A DNA stretch of 64,000 nucleotides, from contig CANNZV010000506.1 of assembly GCA_947561585.1 (NCBI GenBank), positions 1 to 64,000 on the forward strand, read 5' to 3'. The stretch's first letter is position 1, and the number at the start of each line of letters is the position of its first letter. A program made the position numbers and the translations under genes. Positions 46,950-59,200 of the stretch are shown piece by piece. This DNA is from Caprella mutica. Taxonomy: Eukaryota > Arthropoda > Malacostraca > Amphipoda > Caprellidae. The notes beneath the pieces were generated by a model. It was not told the origin of the DNA. It saw only the letters and a program-made list of their open reading frames with translations, and did not search any database.

Positions 46950-48479
46950 AATAATTCGATGCGGTCAAATCTGGCCTGAATTATTTTTTCAAGTCTGGTA
47001 TGGAAACCTTCTGCCGCTTTACACAACGTTTCTTGAGGCATTTCGGCCCATGCTCCTCAAGATTAGTTTCAATTGATTGGAAGAGCTTCAATTAACTAGA
47101 AAAGATTCAATTGATTAGAAGAGCTTCAATTGATTAGAAGAGCTTCAATTGATTAGAAGAGCTTCAATTGATTAGAAGATCTTCAATTGATAAGAAGATC
47201 TTCAATTGATTAGAAGAGCTTCAATTGATTAGAAGAGCTTCAATTGATTAGAAGAGCTTCAATTGATTAGAAGAGCTTCAATTGATTAGAAGAGCTTCAA
47301 TTGATTAGAAGATCTTCAATTGATAAGAAGAGATTCAATTGATAAGAAGAGCTTCAATTGATAAGAAGAGCTTCAATTGATTAGAAGAGCTTCAATTGAT
47401 TAGAAGAGCTTCAATTGATAAGAAGAGCTTCAATTGATTAGAAGAGCTTCAATTGATTAGAAGATCTTCAATTGATTAGAAAAGCTTCAATTGATTAGAA
47501 GAGCTTCAAATGATAAGAAGATCTTCAATTGATTAGAAGAGCTTCAATTGATAAGAAGAGCTTCAATTGATTAGAAGAGCTTCAATTCATTAGAAAATCT
47601 TCAATTGATTAGAAAAGCTTCAATTGATTAGAAGAGCTTCAATTGATAAGAAGATCTTCAATTGATTAGAAGAGCTTCAATTGATAAGAAGAGCTTCAAT
47701 TGATTAGAAGAGCTTCAATTCATTAGAAAATCTTCAATTGATAAGAAGAGATTCAATTGATAAGAAGAGCTTCAATTGATTAGAAGAGATTCAATTGATA
47801 AGAAGAGCTTCAATTGATTAGAAGAGCTTCAATTGATTAGAAGAGATTCAATTGATAAGAAGAAGTAGAGATTCAATTGAATAAAGAGGCCATGCGATGA
47901 CGCACGGGATGAGAATCTAAAAGAGACCAAACACTGAGTACATTTGGTTCAGGACTGGTTCTGAAGGGGACCCAAACCTCCTTGCTCCAGAAACTTGGAA
48001 AGAGGTACCGGCACCATTTATGCGTTTTCTTGGAAGCTTGTGACTTTGCACCGTGTTGTTGGAAAGTGAACGGCTTCTATTTGAAATGACTTTTGGTTTC
48101 TTAAAGTGCAAGAGTCGAACGTGTCTCAATGTACGACTTTGTTCCAGTCTCCTTTCTTTTTGGTGGTCTGTGAGGTGCTGACGAGTTTGTGTTTTGAAAG
48201 ATGACAACTTCAAATCAACTCACATTAATGTCAATGACAATTCTCCTCATGGATCTCTTCGGATTGCGCCGGACCTGGGCTCTGACAGCAATAACAACTT
48301 TTGACATCCAAGAAGATCGCCGTCTTCTACTTTGAGGTCTATCGTCATTTATTGAGTTCTTGAAGCCTCCAAACAGTGTAGGAAAGAGTCCATCTTGGAG
48401 CTTTAAGAAGCTTCCCTATCCCAGAGTTTGTCTTGCCTGCGCAATGGAGCCCAATAATTGCTGCATGTTTATCACTCAT
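46950..48479 (-). pseudogene. mariner-type transposase relic 2, interrupted by minisatellite
   Basis: Minus-strand mariner-superfamily transposase in pieces. The N-terminal block begins MSDKHAAIIGLHCAGKTNSG at 48479 and runs through IGKLLKAPRWTLSYTVWRLQ to a stop. A second block, near 48360-48240, reads RPQSRRRR and VIAVRAQVRRNPKRSMRR, a linker and helix-turn-helix. Next comes MKLSSFKTQTRQHLTDHQKE (from 48213). An internal deletion appears to remove the first catalytic Asp region. In another frame GAKSQASKKTHKWCRYLFPS, SKEVWVPF and SPEPNVLSVWSLLDS (about 48060-47900) correspond to the family's third-Asp block (SPDLNPLDYSVWS). The C-terminus AEMPQETLCKAAEGFHTRLE then IIQARFDRIE is at 47055-46952, beyond an 820 bp minisatellite. 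It has multiple stops and frameshifts and is not functional. Confidence 0.88.
47067..47885. repeat. minisatellite 3, 19 bp unit, with 133 bp higher-order repeat
   Basis: About 43 copies of AGCTTCAATTGATTAGAAG, with variants AGATCTTC, AAAGCTTC, GATAAGAAG and TTCATTAGAAAATC. The diagnostic TTCAATTCATTAGAAAATC occurs at 47581 and 47714, 133 bp (seven units) apart, with matching neighbours. Each unit holds the perfect palindrome TCAATTGA and the inverted pair GAAG/CTTC. It lies inside transposase relic 2. Confidence 0.95.
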
Positions 48480-50884
48480 ACTCAAATTATGTTAAACAAA
48501 TTAGTAAATCCGAAATATGAGGCTTATTATATTCCATAGCACTAAAAACTTAGCGGACATAGGTATTTTAGCAGTCATTATAGTGAAATTCTCTTCCTAT
48601 ACTTCTAAAGGTTTTGATTATTTGGGCAGACTTGTGTCTATGTAAAGTATAGAATTATTTTGAAATAATAATACTTAAGATTAAAATACAATAATTACAT
48701 TTTCATGATTTAAATGTGTAAAATTTAGCAAGGGATGCGAACTCTATTCAGTGATTCTGAATAGTAGTTAGTTCATATTGTTGGTACAAACCAGGAAACA
48801 GAGCAAATGATCTCATTCACGGGACTGTAATCTCATCATCACGGTTCAATGACAATGTTGATTTACTCCGTTTATATCGGAGCCAAGGCTTCATTTGGCA
48901 AGCATTGATGGCATCATCTTGCGATTAAGCTTTGGTTGCTTACACAGAGAATTATAAGTTAAGTTGTAGTACCGTAATATTAATCATTACAGGCCGCAAT
49001 TTTCAAGTGAGAAATCACAGATCATTAATATCCAAATTCGTCTTTTGTTTGTAGAATATTAGGTCTCTTGTGAAGAAAATGTCTCAATAATTGTCAATTC
49101 AAATTGAATGAATTTAAATACTATTTACTTCACTTCCAGTACCAGTAGAAATAAAAAAAATAGCCCAACCTTGAGAAATGTAATAATCGAAAATGTATTT
49201 GGTATTTTTTTTTTTGGATAGGAGGTAATGAATAATCAATATAAATGAATGATTATTACCAACAATGCATTCCAACAATTAAAATTATTAATGCAAACTC
49301 TACAATAGACCAATAGAGAATAATGGAACTAGTCTGTATAAACCTTATGCCATTTCTCTTTCCTCGAATGTCTTTAGCTATCATCAAAAGTGAAGTCGAT
49401 CTTTGATCTATTATCAATTTTGTGAAATTTTTTTTTCATGATTTGAGAAGAAAAACAAATATTTTCCTATCTTTAGTCAAATAATGTGTATTCTAAACTA
49501 AATAATTCAAGACTGCCTATTTGGAAAGAATTTTATCTACGTAGCGTTTCTTGTCGTTCAATTTATCAAAGGCATTATAAAAGCTCATCTGTATAGCCCA
49601 TTTGAATTCAGGCAAGTAACTACAAATTCACGAGCTGAAAAGTTAACAACTGACTGCTCCCCTAAGCTTCAGTACGAACTGAAGAGCGGATTTGAATGGC
49701 TCAGTGCACTCATTCATTCAACTCTGCCCTTATTTCATTGCACTGCTCAGAACTTTGCAGCGTTTGCAAAACTCATATACAATCGCAACTAAAAAAGTCA
49801 GTGTGTCGAAAGAATCCGTACTGAGGGCAAATAGTTTGTAAGTGAAGGAAAAGCTTGCACTGGTGTGACAATAGGTCACTGTTTGATTCCTTGGCATGTG
49901 ATGACTAGAAAAGATTTTCCACGGATATGCTTCTCTTCGTTAATTAGAAATTTGAGTTGTACAAATAAGAAATGTAAACATTATTCAATGAAATAAAAGA
50001 TGTAATGACAGTGAACCTTGCACAATTACTAACCAGTTGAGAGGGTTATAAGGTATTTCACATCTTGTTATTTTGGGAAAGTTAAAAATCTTTGTTTAAA
50101 TACTATCAATGCTCATTGTATGCATTAAAATAGTTTAGAATTCAGAACCCAGTTGTGAATTTAGCTATCAATAATCTGATGAGTATCACCATTCAGATAC
50201 AACTAAAAATATGAAATATATTATAACAAAGCCATTCTCCATGTATTTGAGGAAAGGAGAAAATTAATCTATATTAGAAATATAGAGTAATAGAAATCAG
50301 GATCAGTTTTTATCTGAATTTCAAGAACTTTGAAATTTCGAATGAACATAATTGAGTTCTGATTTTTTTCCTGCAAATCTTTAATATTTATAGTATTTCT
50401 TATAGACACAGCAATAATATAAATTTCCTTATCTTCTATCAATTAGCAATCTTTTCAATTTTAATGTCCAGGAAGATGAAACTGCTGTACAGAGAAAATC
50501 AAAGGTGAAAAATAACATAACAATATTTATCTTTTTTAATTTGAAAAGTTACTTCATAGGTAGGAAATGAAATATACTTTGAAATAATTTGCTATAATAA
50601 TAATTATAATAATAAAAGCTACTGTATTTTCTATTTTCATAACATGGAGCTAATTAAAATTTGCGATTCATTCTATTCCCATGAAAATATTTGATCTTTG
50701 ACTAGAATTATTCAATAATTAAGCAAACGAATTATTCATTACATTTCTATTGTAGGAATAAGAGAATAATTGGAAATATTATTGGAATAGGTAAAAATAT
50801 CAATAATTTGCCAATACAATAGAAACAGATATTCACTACATGCTTGTCTGTCATTAAAAATGATTATTTTTAATAGTTTATTTT
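48480..50884. other. no supported gene
   Basis: AT-rich with scattered less AT-rich patches (48780-48950, 49640-49870) that may be decayed repeats. I recognise nothing in them. Confidence 0.45.
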
Positions 50885-51190
50885 AAAATAATGAAAAATA
50901 ACAGATATATACGGAAAATGAGAATTAGGAGAAAGCAGATAATCCAAAAATTTATCAATTAAAAAAGTCCGTAAATTGACGATCCAAAAAACAGAAAAAT
51001 TAGGACAACCAAAAATTCGGAAAACTGGAAATCTGAAAAACCCGAAAACACCAAAATCAAGATATAGGGATAACCAAAAAAACTTGAGACAAAAAAATTC
51101 AGAAAACAGAAAAATACTGAAATGAAGAAAATACGGAAAATAGATAAATACGGAAAAGTCTGATATTAGAAAATATTCGGATTATAAAAA
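50885..51190. repeat. degenerate A-rich GGAAAA/CCAAAAA repeat
   Basis: Irregular repeats such as CGGAAAATGAGAA, CCAAAAATTCGGAAAACTGG and ACAGAAAAATACTGAAATG. Composition and words resemble 38655-39110, so the two tracts may share an origin. Confidence 0.6.
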
Positions 51191-52442
51191 TAATATCGGT
51201 TATCAAAAATAAAATATGCTACCGTTAATGATGACACTTGTTTCATTATATTTTACATACATAATATACCTATATTCACTTTATATAAGTAAGTGCTTTT
51301 ATTATAAGGAATAAATAACTGCATGGAGCTACATTCCCCATCATGGAATTAATTTTACTTTTACCTTAACCATATTCTTCCATATAGTTCAGAAAGCTTT
51401 GAATTCGAGGTGAATTATCCTTGTGCTGCGTTATCTTTTTTTTATCTCTACGGGGAACTATCAGAGTCATGCAATGTCTAATTCACCGGAGTGCTTTCGG
51501 TTAGACTGTATTTACGGTTACATAAGCTATGTACTTTATTACCCATTTTCTAGCAACCTTTCTTTTCATACCTACATCATGTATATAATATATTTTTAGA
51601 AATATACCTCGAAAATAGAGTTGAAATTCTTCGTATGATAATAAATTGGGAAATGTTTATGTGATACAATCAAGTAGTATAGAAATGAAAGTTGGTTTAT
51701 TTTTTTTAATGGTAATTATCAATTGACTCTAATACATTTAATTAATAAACCATTGAAGTTATTAACGTTATAAATGCATCCTAAGTTTTAATCATTTTAC
51801 ATTTTGTTTATTCAACATTTTTCACATTTGTAATTTCTTGTCCGATTTCTAAAGTAAGAGGAATTCAAATGTGAAGCTATTATAATGAATCTGAATAATG
51901 AATATTAATGAAGAATTCTGTATATAATAACCAAAAATTACCATTTTTATTCCATTTCACATTTAGTTTATTTTTCAATCACTGTATTCCATTACCTTGC
52001 AACAAACCAATGGAAGATAACTAACTACATACTATTAATCCCTTCATTTATTCATATAAACTCACTTCATCAAATAACTTACCAATAATATTGATGGAAT
52101 TCATAGAGATTTCTTTTTATCCGATAGTGAGGGAGTTTTATATTAACAGATAATCCTACATAAGCCTACTCGTTCATTTTAATTGAGTAAAATTCTATCA
52201 ATAAAGATTGCTGGTATTTGCACAGTGTCAGTTAAGTAATACAGGCAATAAATCTTTGTCATTCATTTTTGAAGTTTTTGCAGAAATATTTTATTGGCAT
52301 ATATATTAATATAGAATGTGGTTAAACTAGTATTTGAACAAAAAAGAAAAGTAAATTTTTCATTTTTTTTGACATTATAAAAAAAGAACGAATAAAAACT
52401 TGATAAATAGCATACATATTTTCTATGTTTATATTCATGTCC
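51191..52442. other. AT-rich spacer, nothing recognised
   Basis: No coding or repeat signal worth calling. Confidence 0.55.
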
Positions 52443-53029
52443 GGACCATTCGTCGCGGGGACAATCCGTCGTGGACAATTCTTCGTGGACATTTCGTCGC
52501 GGACAATTTGCCGCGGACTATTCATCACAGACAATTCGTCGCGTACAGTTTTCTATGTATTTTCTATATTCAAATTCAACACGACTTTATAACATATTTT
52601 AATTCTTCAAATTAATTACATCCAGAGATTTTGAGTTGGTTTGGTCTGAGACTCTAAGATTTGAATTTATATATATACAACTCGTATTGTTGATACCAAT
52701 TTAATTGTTTATATTTATTTCGAATGTTATAATTTATTTCGAAAAGTGGAATAAATAAATAATGGAAGATTAATTATTCATTACAATTTAAGAACATATT
52801 GTATCATTTATCAATTTGAAGATTTGAAAGAAATGGAAAATATGGCGAATATAGGGCGAAATCGAATATGAAACAAATTAATAAAATGAAATATGGTTAA
52901 AGGGAAAATATTGCTACGAATTGTTCGCAACGAATTGTCTCCGACGAATTGTCCACGACGAATTGTCCCCGACGAATTGCCCCCGCGACGAATTTTCCGC
53001 AACGAATTTTCCCCGCGATAAATTGTCCT
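52443..53029. mobile_element. 587 bp non-autonomous transposon with 15 bp tandem-repeat TIRs
   Basis: The left arm is about seven 14-15 bp units of GGACAATTCGTCGCG type (52443-52548). The right arm is about eight units of CGACGAATTGTCC type (52915-53029), the reverse complement. The interior of about 365 bp is AT-rich and non-coding. I could not identify a target-site duplication. The architecture matches the element at 13345-15032, with a different unit sequence. Short ORFs over the arms are shadows of the repeat. Confidence 0.75.
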
Positions 53030-53038
53030 AGCACTGTT

Positions 53039-53202
53039 TAAATTATAGAAACGATATGCGTCATGAATTTCGTCATAGTTAACCCTCAAAGAGCATAGTT
53101 TCCTCCCTGATTTTAATCATAGAAAACTATTAATGTCCCAGAGCTATGAAGTGGCTCTGAGTTATGAAGAAACCAAAACTTCATAACTCAAGAGTTTCAC
53201 TG
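53039..53202. mobile_element. pogo/mariner-like MITE, right half (copy 2)
   Basis: This matches the right half of 26428-26690, from AGAAACGATATGCG through CCCTCAAAGA and AAAACTTCATAACTCAAGAG to the end TTTCACTG. The left half is missing. The break abuts the 52443-53029 element, suggesting truncation or insertion at that point. Confidence 0.7.
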
Positions 53203-56200
53203 CATATATATAGAGAGAGAAACAATCGATCGAGTACTCGACATCCAAATATTATTTATCCTTTAAATGGCTGTAAACTATTTATATTCATAATCTAATA
53301 ATATTGAAGATCGTGACCATTTTTAATTCATTTTGAATTTTTGTAGCCTATTTTGACAAGTTTTATCTACAGAATAATATCATGATGATTCACAAGAATT
53401 GGGTTGATCCCTTATTATAAAATTTGATAAGGAACTAATATTCCGAGCTTAAATAACATTCGTACAAATTTCCTTTATTCAACAAAGCAACAGAATGGAT
53501 CCTCTTAATGATTGAAAATTTCGAATTTTCATTCGAGTCGTAGCCGGAAGAGCACTGATTAGAGAACTGAATGATAATGCGAATCATTCGCTAACTTCAT
53601 TTATTTTCAACTAGATTGTATTAGTTTCACCTGTAGGTGAAAATTTAAGAATATTTGTACTTGCAATTACCAATATTAGACAATTAAAAAACATTAGTTG
53701 CAAAAGTAGATTCAATGAGTAATTTCTGCCAAACGCCAATTAATTTAATTAATTTATTAATTAAATTTGCAATAGAATAGAAACATTCTCCAACGATGAC
53801 TGTTCATTGTTTAACTCTGTGTGCTTTCTAATAAATGAATAGTCTCAGCAAATTCTTATGCTTCCGGAAGTCCTCTCATAGGACTGTGATCCTCTGCGTC
53901 CACTTTTAATTAAGTATTAGCTGGGTCACATTAACCAATTTTCAGCTCATGTCCACTTCACTTTTTCCCCATTTGGTAGTTACTGAGAATTAGGTGAGAA
54001 TTGCCTGTCTTCATTGGATGTTACATCGATTGGCAATTAGGCGCTAGTAGAACATCAGTCAGCGCATCGAGTGCGAGTGCTGGGTCTTGTTCTGCAGGAA
54101 AAAAACCTTGCATTCCTAATCGTACAGCTTGTTCTAGGAAATTCGCACGCAAAAATGAATAAAGTTGGCATATACTGAATTGAGATATGAATGCAGAATT
54201 TGAAATACAGTCGGGATTTTTTTATTAAGATATTATGCTCTTTCGAAGAACAGGGTAGGAGGTTTAAATAATTTATAATTGCTTTCAGTGGAATTTCTTA
54301 TGTCTAAAAATATAATTATTGAAAAACAACAAATTGTAATCATTTACGAGAAAATTAATATATTTTTCTAGTTGATAGAATTTATGGGGATCATCATTTA
54401 TTCCTCTCACAAAAGAGCCATGTCACGGGTCTTTACAGCAAAAATGACAGACGAATAGAGCATCAATCTACCGAAACCTATAAGTTTTCAGGAGAGACTA
54501 AAAAGCTCAACCGTCAGGTCACATCGCTCTAGAAGAATTTTTTAAATATAAACAAGTGACATACCTTCTTCGTAAAAAATTAAACGCGGTACTGATATCT
54601 TATTGTAACCTGGAGTGCAGGAGTGGAGGGCTTTCAACAAATAATCCCAAAATTTACTCCCACACCCCATGCGGTGTGAGGAAGTGACATACATTCCATA
54701 GTAAGCCTGCAACCTTTCACAGGTTGAGAGATCAATATTCCCACAGTATATTCTACAAATCTGTAGGTGTGTTTTAGATGAATACCGAATACTTTTTTTG
54801 ACTTATCTTATTAAACATACCGATCACATTGATAATATAGTTAATTTGATCCAACTGTTCTCTCCTGAATAAGTGACAAATCTTTATTAAATGCTTGAAT
54901 TTGGTAATTTACCAAATTCAAGACATTCCTTTACAGCTATAACAAAAATTAGCATGAAGTAAACTTTCAAGAGTGTAATACAGTTATATGAATTACTCTG
55001 TGCTCACATAACATCTCTTTGCATTCTTCTCCTGCAAACCACACCAAATTGCACCTCATTACCTAGCCTCATCAATTGCAAACATGAAAGAACCTACACA
55101 CGTTTCATTGCCTAAATAAACAAACTCTATGAAAAGCACACACCATCCCTTCTTTTGTGAGGACACTAAAGAGTGAGATGGTCTTCCTCACGTACTTCTC
55201 TCTGCAAGAGGCATACCAAATAACAAAAATGAATAACATTTTGAAATGTAAACAGATATTGAAATTTTAAAAACATAACTTGATACCATTGATCAAAATA
55301 GTAGACTAACCAATTTATTACGATATAGAAGCATTCATCAAATCAGAGTAATGTGTTTTTAATTTTAATCGCATTTATTACCTGAATGTATTTTTGTCGA
55401 AAAATAGAAAGATTTGACCATTCATCTGTTAAATGTAAAATCCTTTCTCTTCATGATGTAGATATTGCTATGCTTATCTATTTTTATGAATGTTCCATTC
55501 ATTACACATCTATCACCATTAAATCCGTCTATTTAAAATTGATGTTAGAACATGTCCATTTTACATTACTATATACTTAAATGAATGATTAATGAGTTTA
55601 GTTAAGAACATTTTTTATATATAATTATAAAAATATATAATCCATTTTTTGATCAATCTATTTAAATTTATAGTTGAAATATAAAAATTTGAAAAATGTC
55701 GCATCATGTGATTTATGTTTAAACTCACTAAACTCACTATCAAAATTTCATCAAAGTCCTTCACTGTGGCAATATCAAAAATTTGCTTAAACTTGTATCA
55801 AAAATTGAAAAGTTCATATTTAATCTTATTTAATAGAATATTTTTTTCTAATTAATGTATCGTAATATTGCCAGGGTCCTCTGATTGTCTGCAATGTGTG
55901 GAGCCATACAGATGCTTAATTAACAGAATAGGCAGTAAAGTGATACCAGGCAATTAGGGACTAATGCATATTAGGGGCGTTGCCACATTGCAAAATATCA
56001 GTTACCAGGTTACCAAACACAGCTAGGAATATGCACTGTTTTTCTATGTGGAGAATAGAAGATGAGGATATCCTAAAGTTACACAATGAAACACAGTCGC
56101 TATCTACTTCACGTTGAATTTTCTCGATACTAATGGCAATGTGAAATAAAATGTCACATGTTCACCAGCATTATATTACACCATTATTGTAATCAAAATA

Positions 56201-59200
56201 TTATCATTTGAAGGTCAGAAAATGTAAATTATCTATTCAAATTTTGTGAGTAAAGAGTCTAACTAATATATAGATCCTTTACCCGATATACTCCCATGAG
56301 ATTGAAGAAAAATCTTAGATGTAAAAAAATCTCCAATCAATTTGCCCTTCCAGTAATTATCATATTAATCATTCCAAAGAATACATTCACCTAAACAATA
56401 ACAGTACAATAGCACTCTCAACTGTTGTACAACAGAAGAGTTCAGTGACAATGTTCCCGTGTCATTACGCCTCACAGAGTTTACAAATCGACAAAGGAGA
56501 GACACTTTCTATATGTAAATGTTGGCTATTGGATATCCCTCAGTATTTGCATATCTCCTTTCTTCTGAAGATACCAACCATCCACTTTTTATTCAATTTA
56601 TATTTTCAGTTTCAAAACTCAAGCCGCAAAAACAGTACATATAGTTCAATAATTATTGATATATTAATTGGTCTGGATAGTGCAATTAGTCTGGATGAGT
56701 AATTATTTCATTGACATTAATATTCTAACAAAACAATCAGCATTTCGCACCAATCCTCCTGCTTCTAATAAAATAACTATACAACATATTTTATAGTCAA
56801 CAGATGTTACAAATTTCATTTTTTAAATATATTAATTTTCGTTTGCTAATTCACAGTCTGATTAGCCTAATATTCTTATATAAAAAAATATTTCTTACTT
56901 GAATAACCATGTATGTCATCTACACTATCATATGTATTTGTTTAAAAAAAACAGTGTTTTACAGATAATAAGAAAAAACGTAAGTTGAAATAGTATACAC
57001 CAGGGCACTTAAATAATACTGAAAGTGTCTTTGCTTATAAATTAAGGTTTTCTTTCCTTTTGAACCAGTCAATACATTGCACATTTTCTTATCTCTATTA
57101 AGGCAGAGATAGCATCAGTCTCCATAACGTCGCGTGTTAATGGGTATGGCAGCCTGGCTCACCTTTGCCCAATAATCAATGCAAGACAATTGCTTAATTA
57201 CAGACCTGGGGCAAGTTTCCACCACCTTCTAGTTTGTTGGTGGCATGATGTCTATGTACTACTTCCCTGTCACAAAATTGTTATCTGAAGATTGTCTATT
57301 AAAGTTGCTTCTGGTAGATAAAAAGCGTTATTTTGTTATAAAATTACATAATGTCTGACATTTTATAGGGAATGCTCGACGAAAAGTTTTTCTCAATTTA
57401 TGAAAAATACGATATAATTTTCGTCGATTCATTTATTGTTTTACTTAGATATCTCTTTTTCTTTGATTACCGAAGTTTATCCGATAATTTCGTCAATTGA
57501 TTTATACGGTCAATATTAGATTTTATTTATTTACAGGCTTTTCTTGTCAATAAGTTTTCCTAAATGAATTTGTATTAGGTAATTATATATTAAATTTTTG
57601 TGAATTCTATTTTCAAATATTGTTTACAATTATTGTATTGAATATCTGTCAGAAAATTACAGCTTCAAAAATAATTGCTTAGAGTTCGTCAACAAAGCAT
57701 ATCTAATCTGAGAAACTTAAATTAATAGACTTATTCTAATAGTCTTAATATAATGGACTTGGTTTAATAAGCCTCATCAAATAAACTTTATCAATCAAAT
57801 TTAATCAGATATTTTCCCATATGTTTAATTGCTAATATCAGCAAATAGATAAAATTATAATCTCCAGAAAGTAACCCAGCAAACCAGAATTGATTAATCC
57901 GACGACTTATCCCCTCACCAACGAGAGTGATAAGACTGCAGACGAAGGATTTTCGACGTGGGATACATATTAAACCCTCTCCTTTTGCACAGGAGTCCGA
58001 CGTTAGACCAGAGGATTACAAGTTGTTGGATTGCGAGAAATATTTCACTTATTAATACGTCAGATAACCTACATTGATCTCTGGCCAGAGATATATCTCT
58101 TGAATCAAACGTTGGGAGACCCACATGAATCCAATATCTAATTTGTGGGGAGCCTCCCTCACCAATAGATATAACGAAATTTCAAATTACTTTTATTTTA
58201 CTACCATAGCTAGTTCTTAAATAATTACTTAATTTATCGTTTATGGTTCGTTGTATATCTATTTGTTAAATGTTACTTATTATTTTACATAAAGTTTATG
58301 AAAATAAATGGTAATCAATTAATGCAGTATATCAAGGGATGATAACTCTCAGTCTCCTGTCCTGTAGTCTGCAACACTAACCACTCGACAATATAGTTAT
58401 GATGACAAAGAAATTAGTACATTTTGATAACTATAAGCATGAGTTTTAATGTTATTATAAATAAATACAAGTTAATATTTCATTGATTATGAAGCTTTCC
58501 TTTCAGAATTTGCAAATATAATAGAAAATTAATGATATTATTCTTTAACAAATAATACAAATACATCTCCAAAATAGCATAATTCAATAAGCACACATAC
58601 TCCTTTATTTTCACTTGCAAGTGTTAGCATATATATTAATATTTTAGATGTAACAATGTCTCTCGGGGAAATGTTGTCAATATTTGTACAATACTTTTAC
58701 AATACTGTCAAAGAAACAAGTCACCTGTGATATTGTATTATCATAGTAAAATTATAATATTTTTGGAAAATGTTATATTTTATCAGGTTAAATAAAGAGT
58801 ACTCTTAAGAAGCGCATAAAAAAGCCATGGTTTTATATTCGAAGAGATAAAACTTCCTAAAAGATGTATTCCAATATTCTTTACGATGATTTAACTCTAA
58901 AGTGCACACTAGAACATTGATTTATCCGCTCCATTCATCAAACTCGACCTCTTTATAATGATGGCAAGGAAGATTGACTGAACTAATATTTCATCTACAG
59001 GCGTTTCCTATTCAATTGAATAGAAAATAGTTATATATTATTATTATTAAAGTAAATAAAATCATATGACTTTTGTACAATAGTTATGGACGTTATCAAG
59101 ATCAGTACCGAGTGAGATATACATACAATAGGTTAATTAAATTCGTCCCTGTTTCATTATTTTTCTTATTTTTGACAATGACATTCAGCCAGTGAAACTT

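Noticed and set aside
47067..47885. GAAG/CTTC units considered as a heat-shock-element array
   Set aside because: The GAA and TTC blocks are four bases apart (GAAGAGCTTC), not two, so they do not fit the HSF consensus.
48220..48480. Host gene suggested by the less AT-rich sequence and coding-like bias
   Set aside because: Translation on the minus strand gives mariner transposase N-terminal and helix-turn-helix blocks with stops, so it is a transposon relic.
52811..53089. Minus-strand ORF with RGEN/RGGN/RGQF repeats
   Set aside because: Translation of the 15 bp terminal repeat array of the 52443-53029 element.
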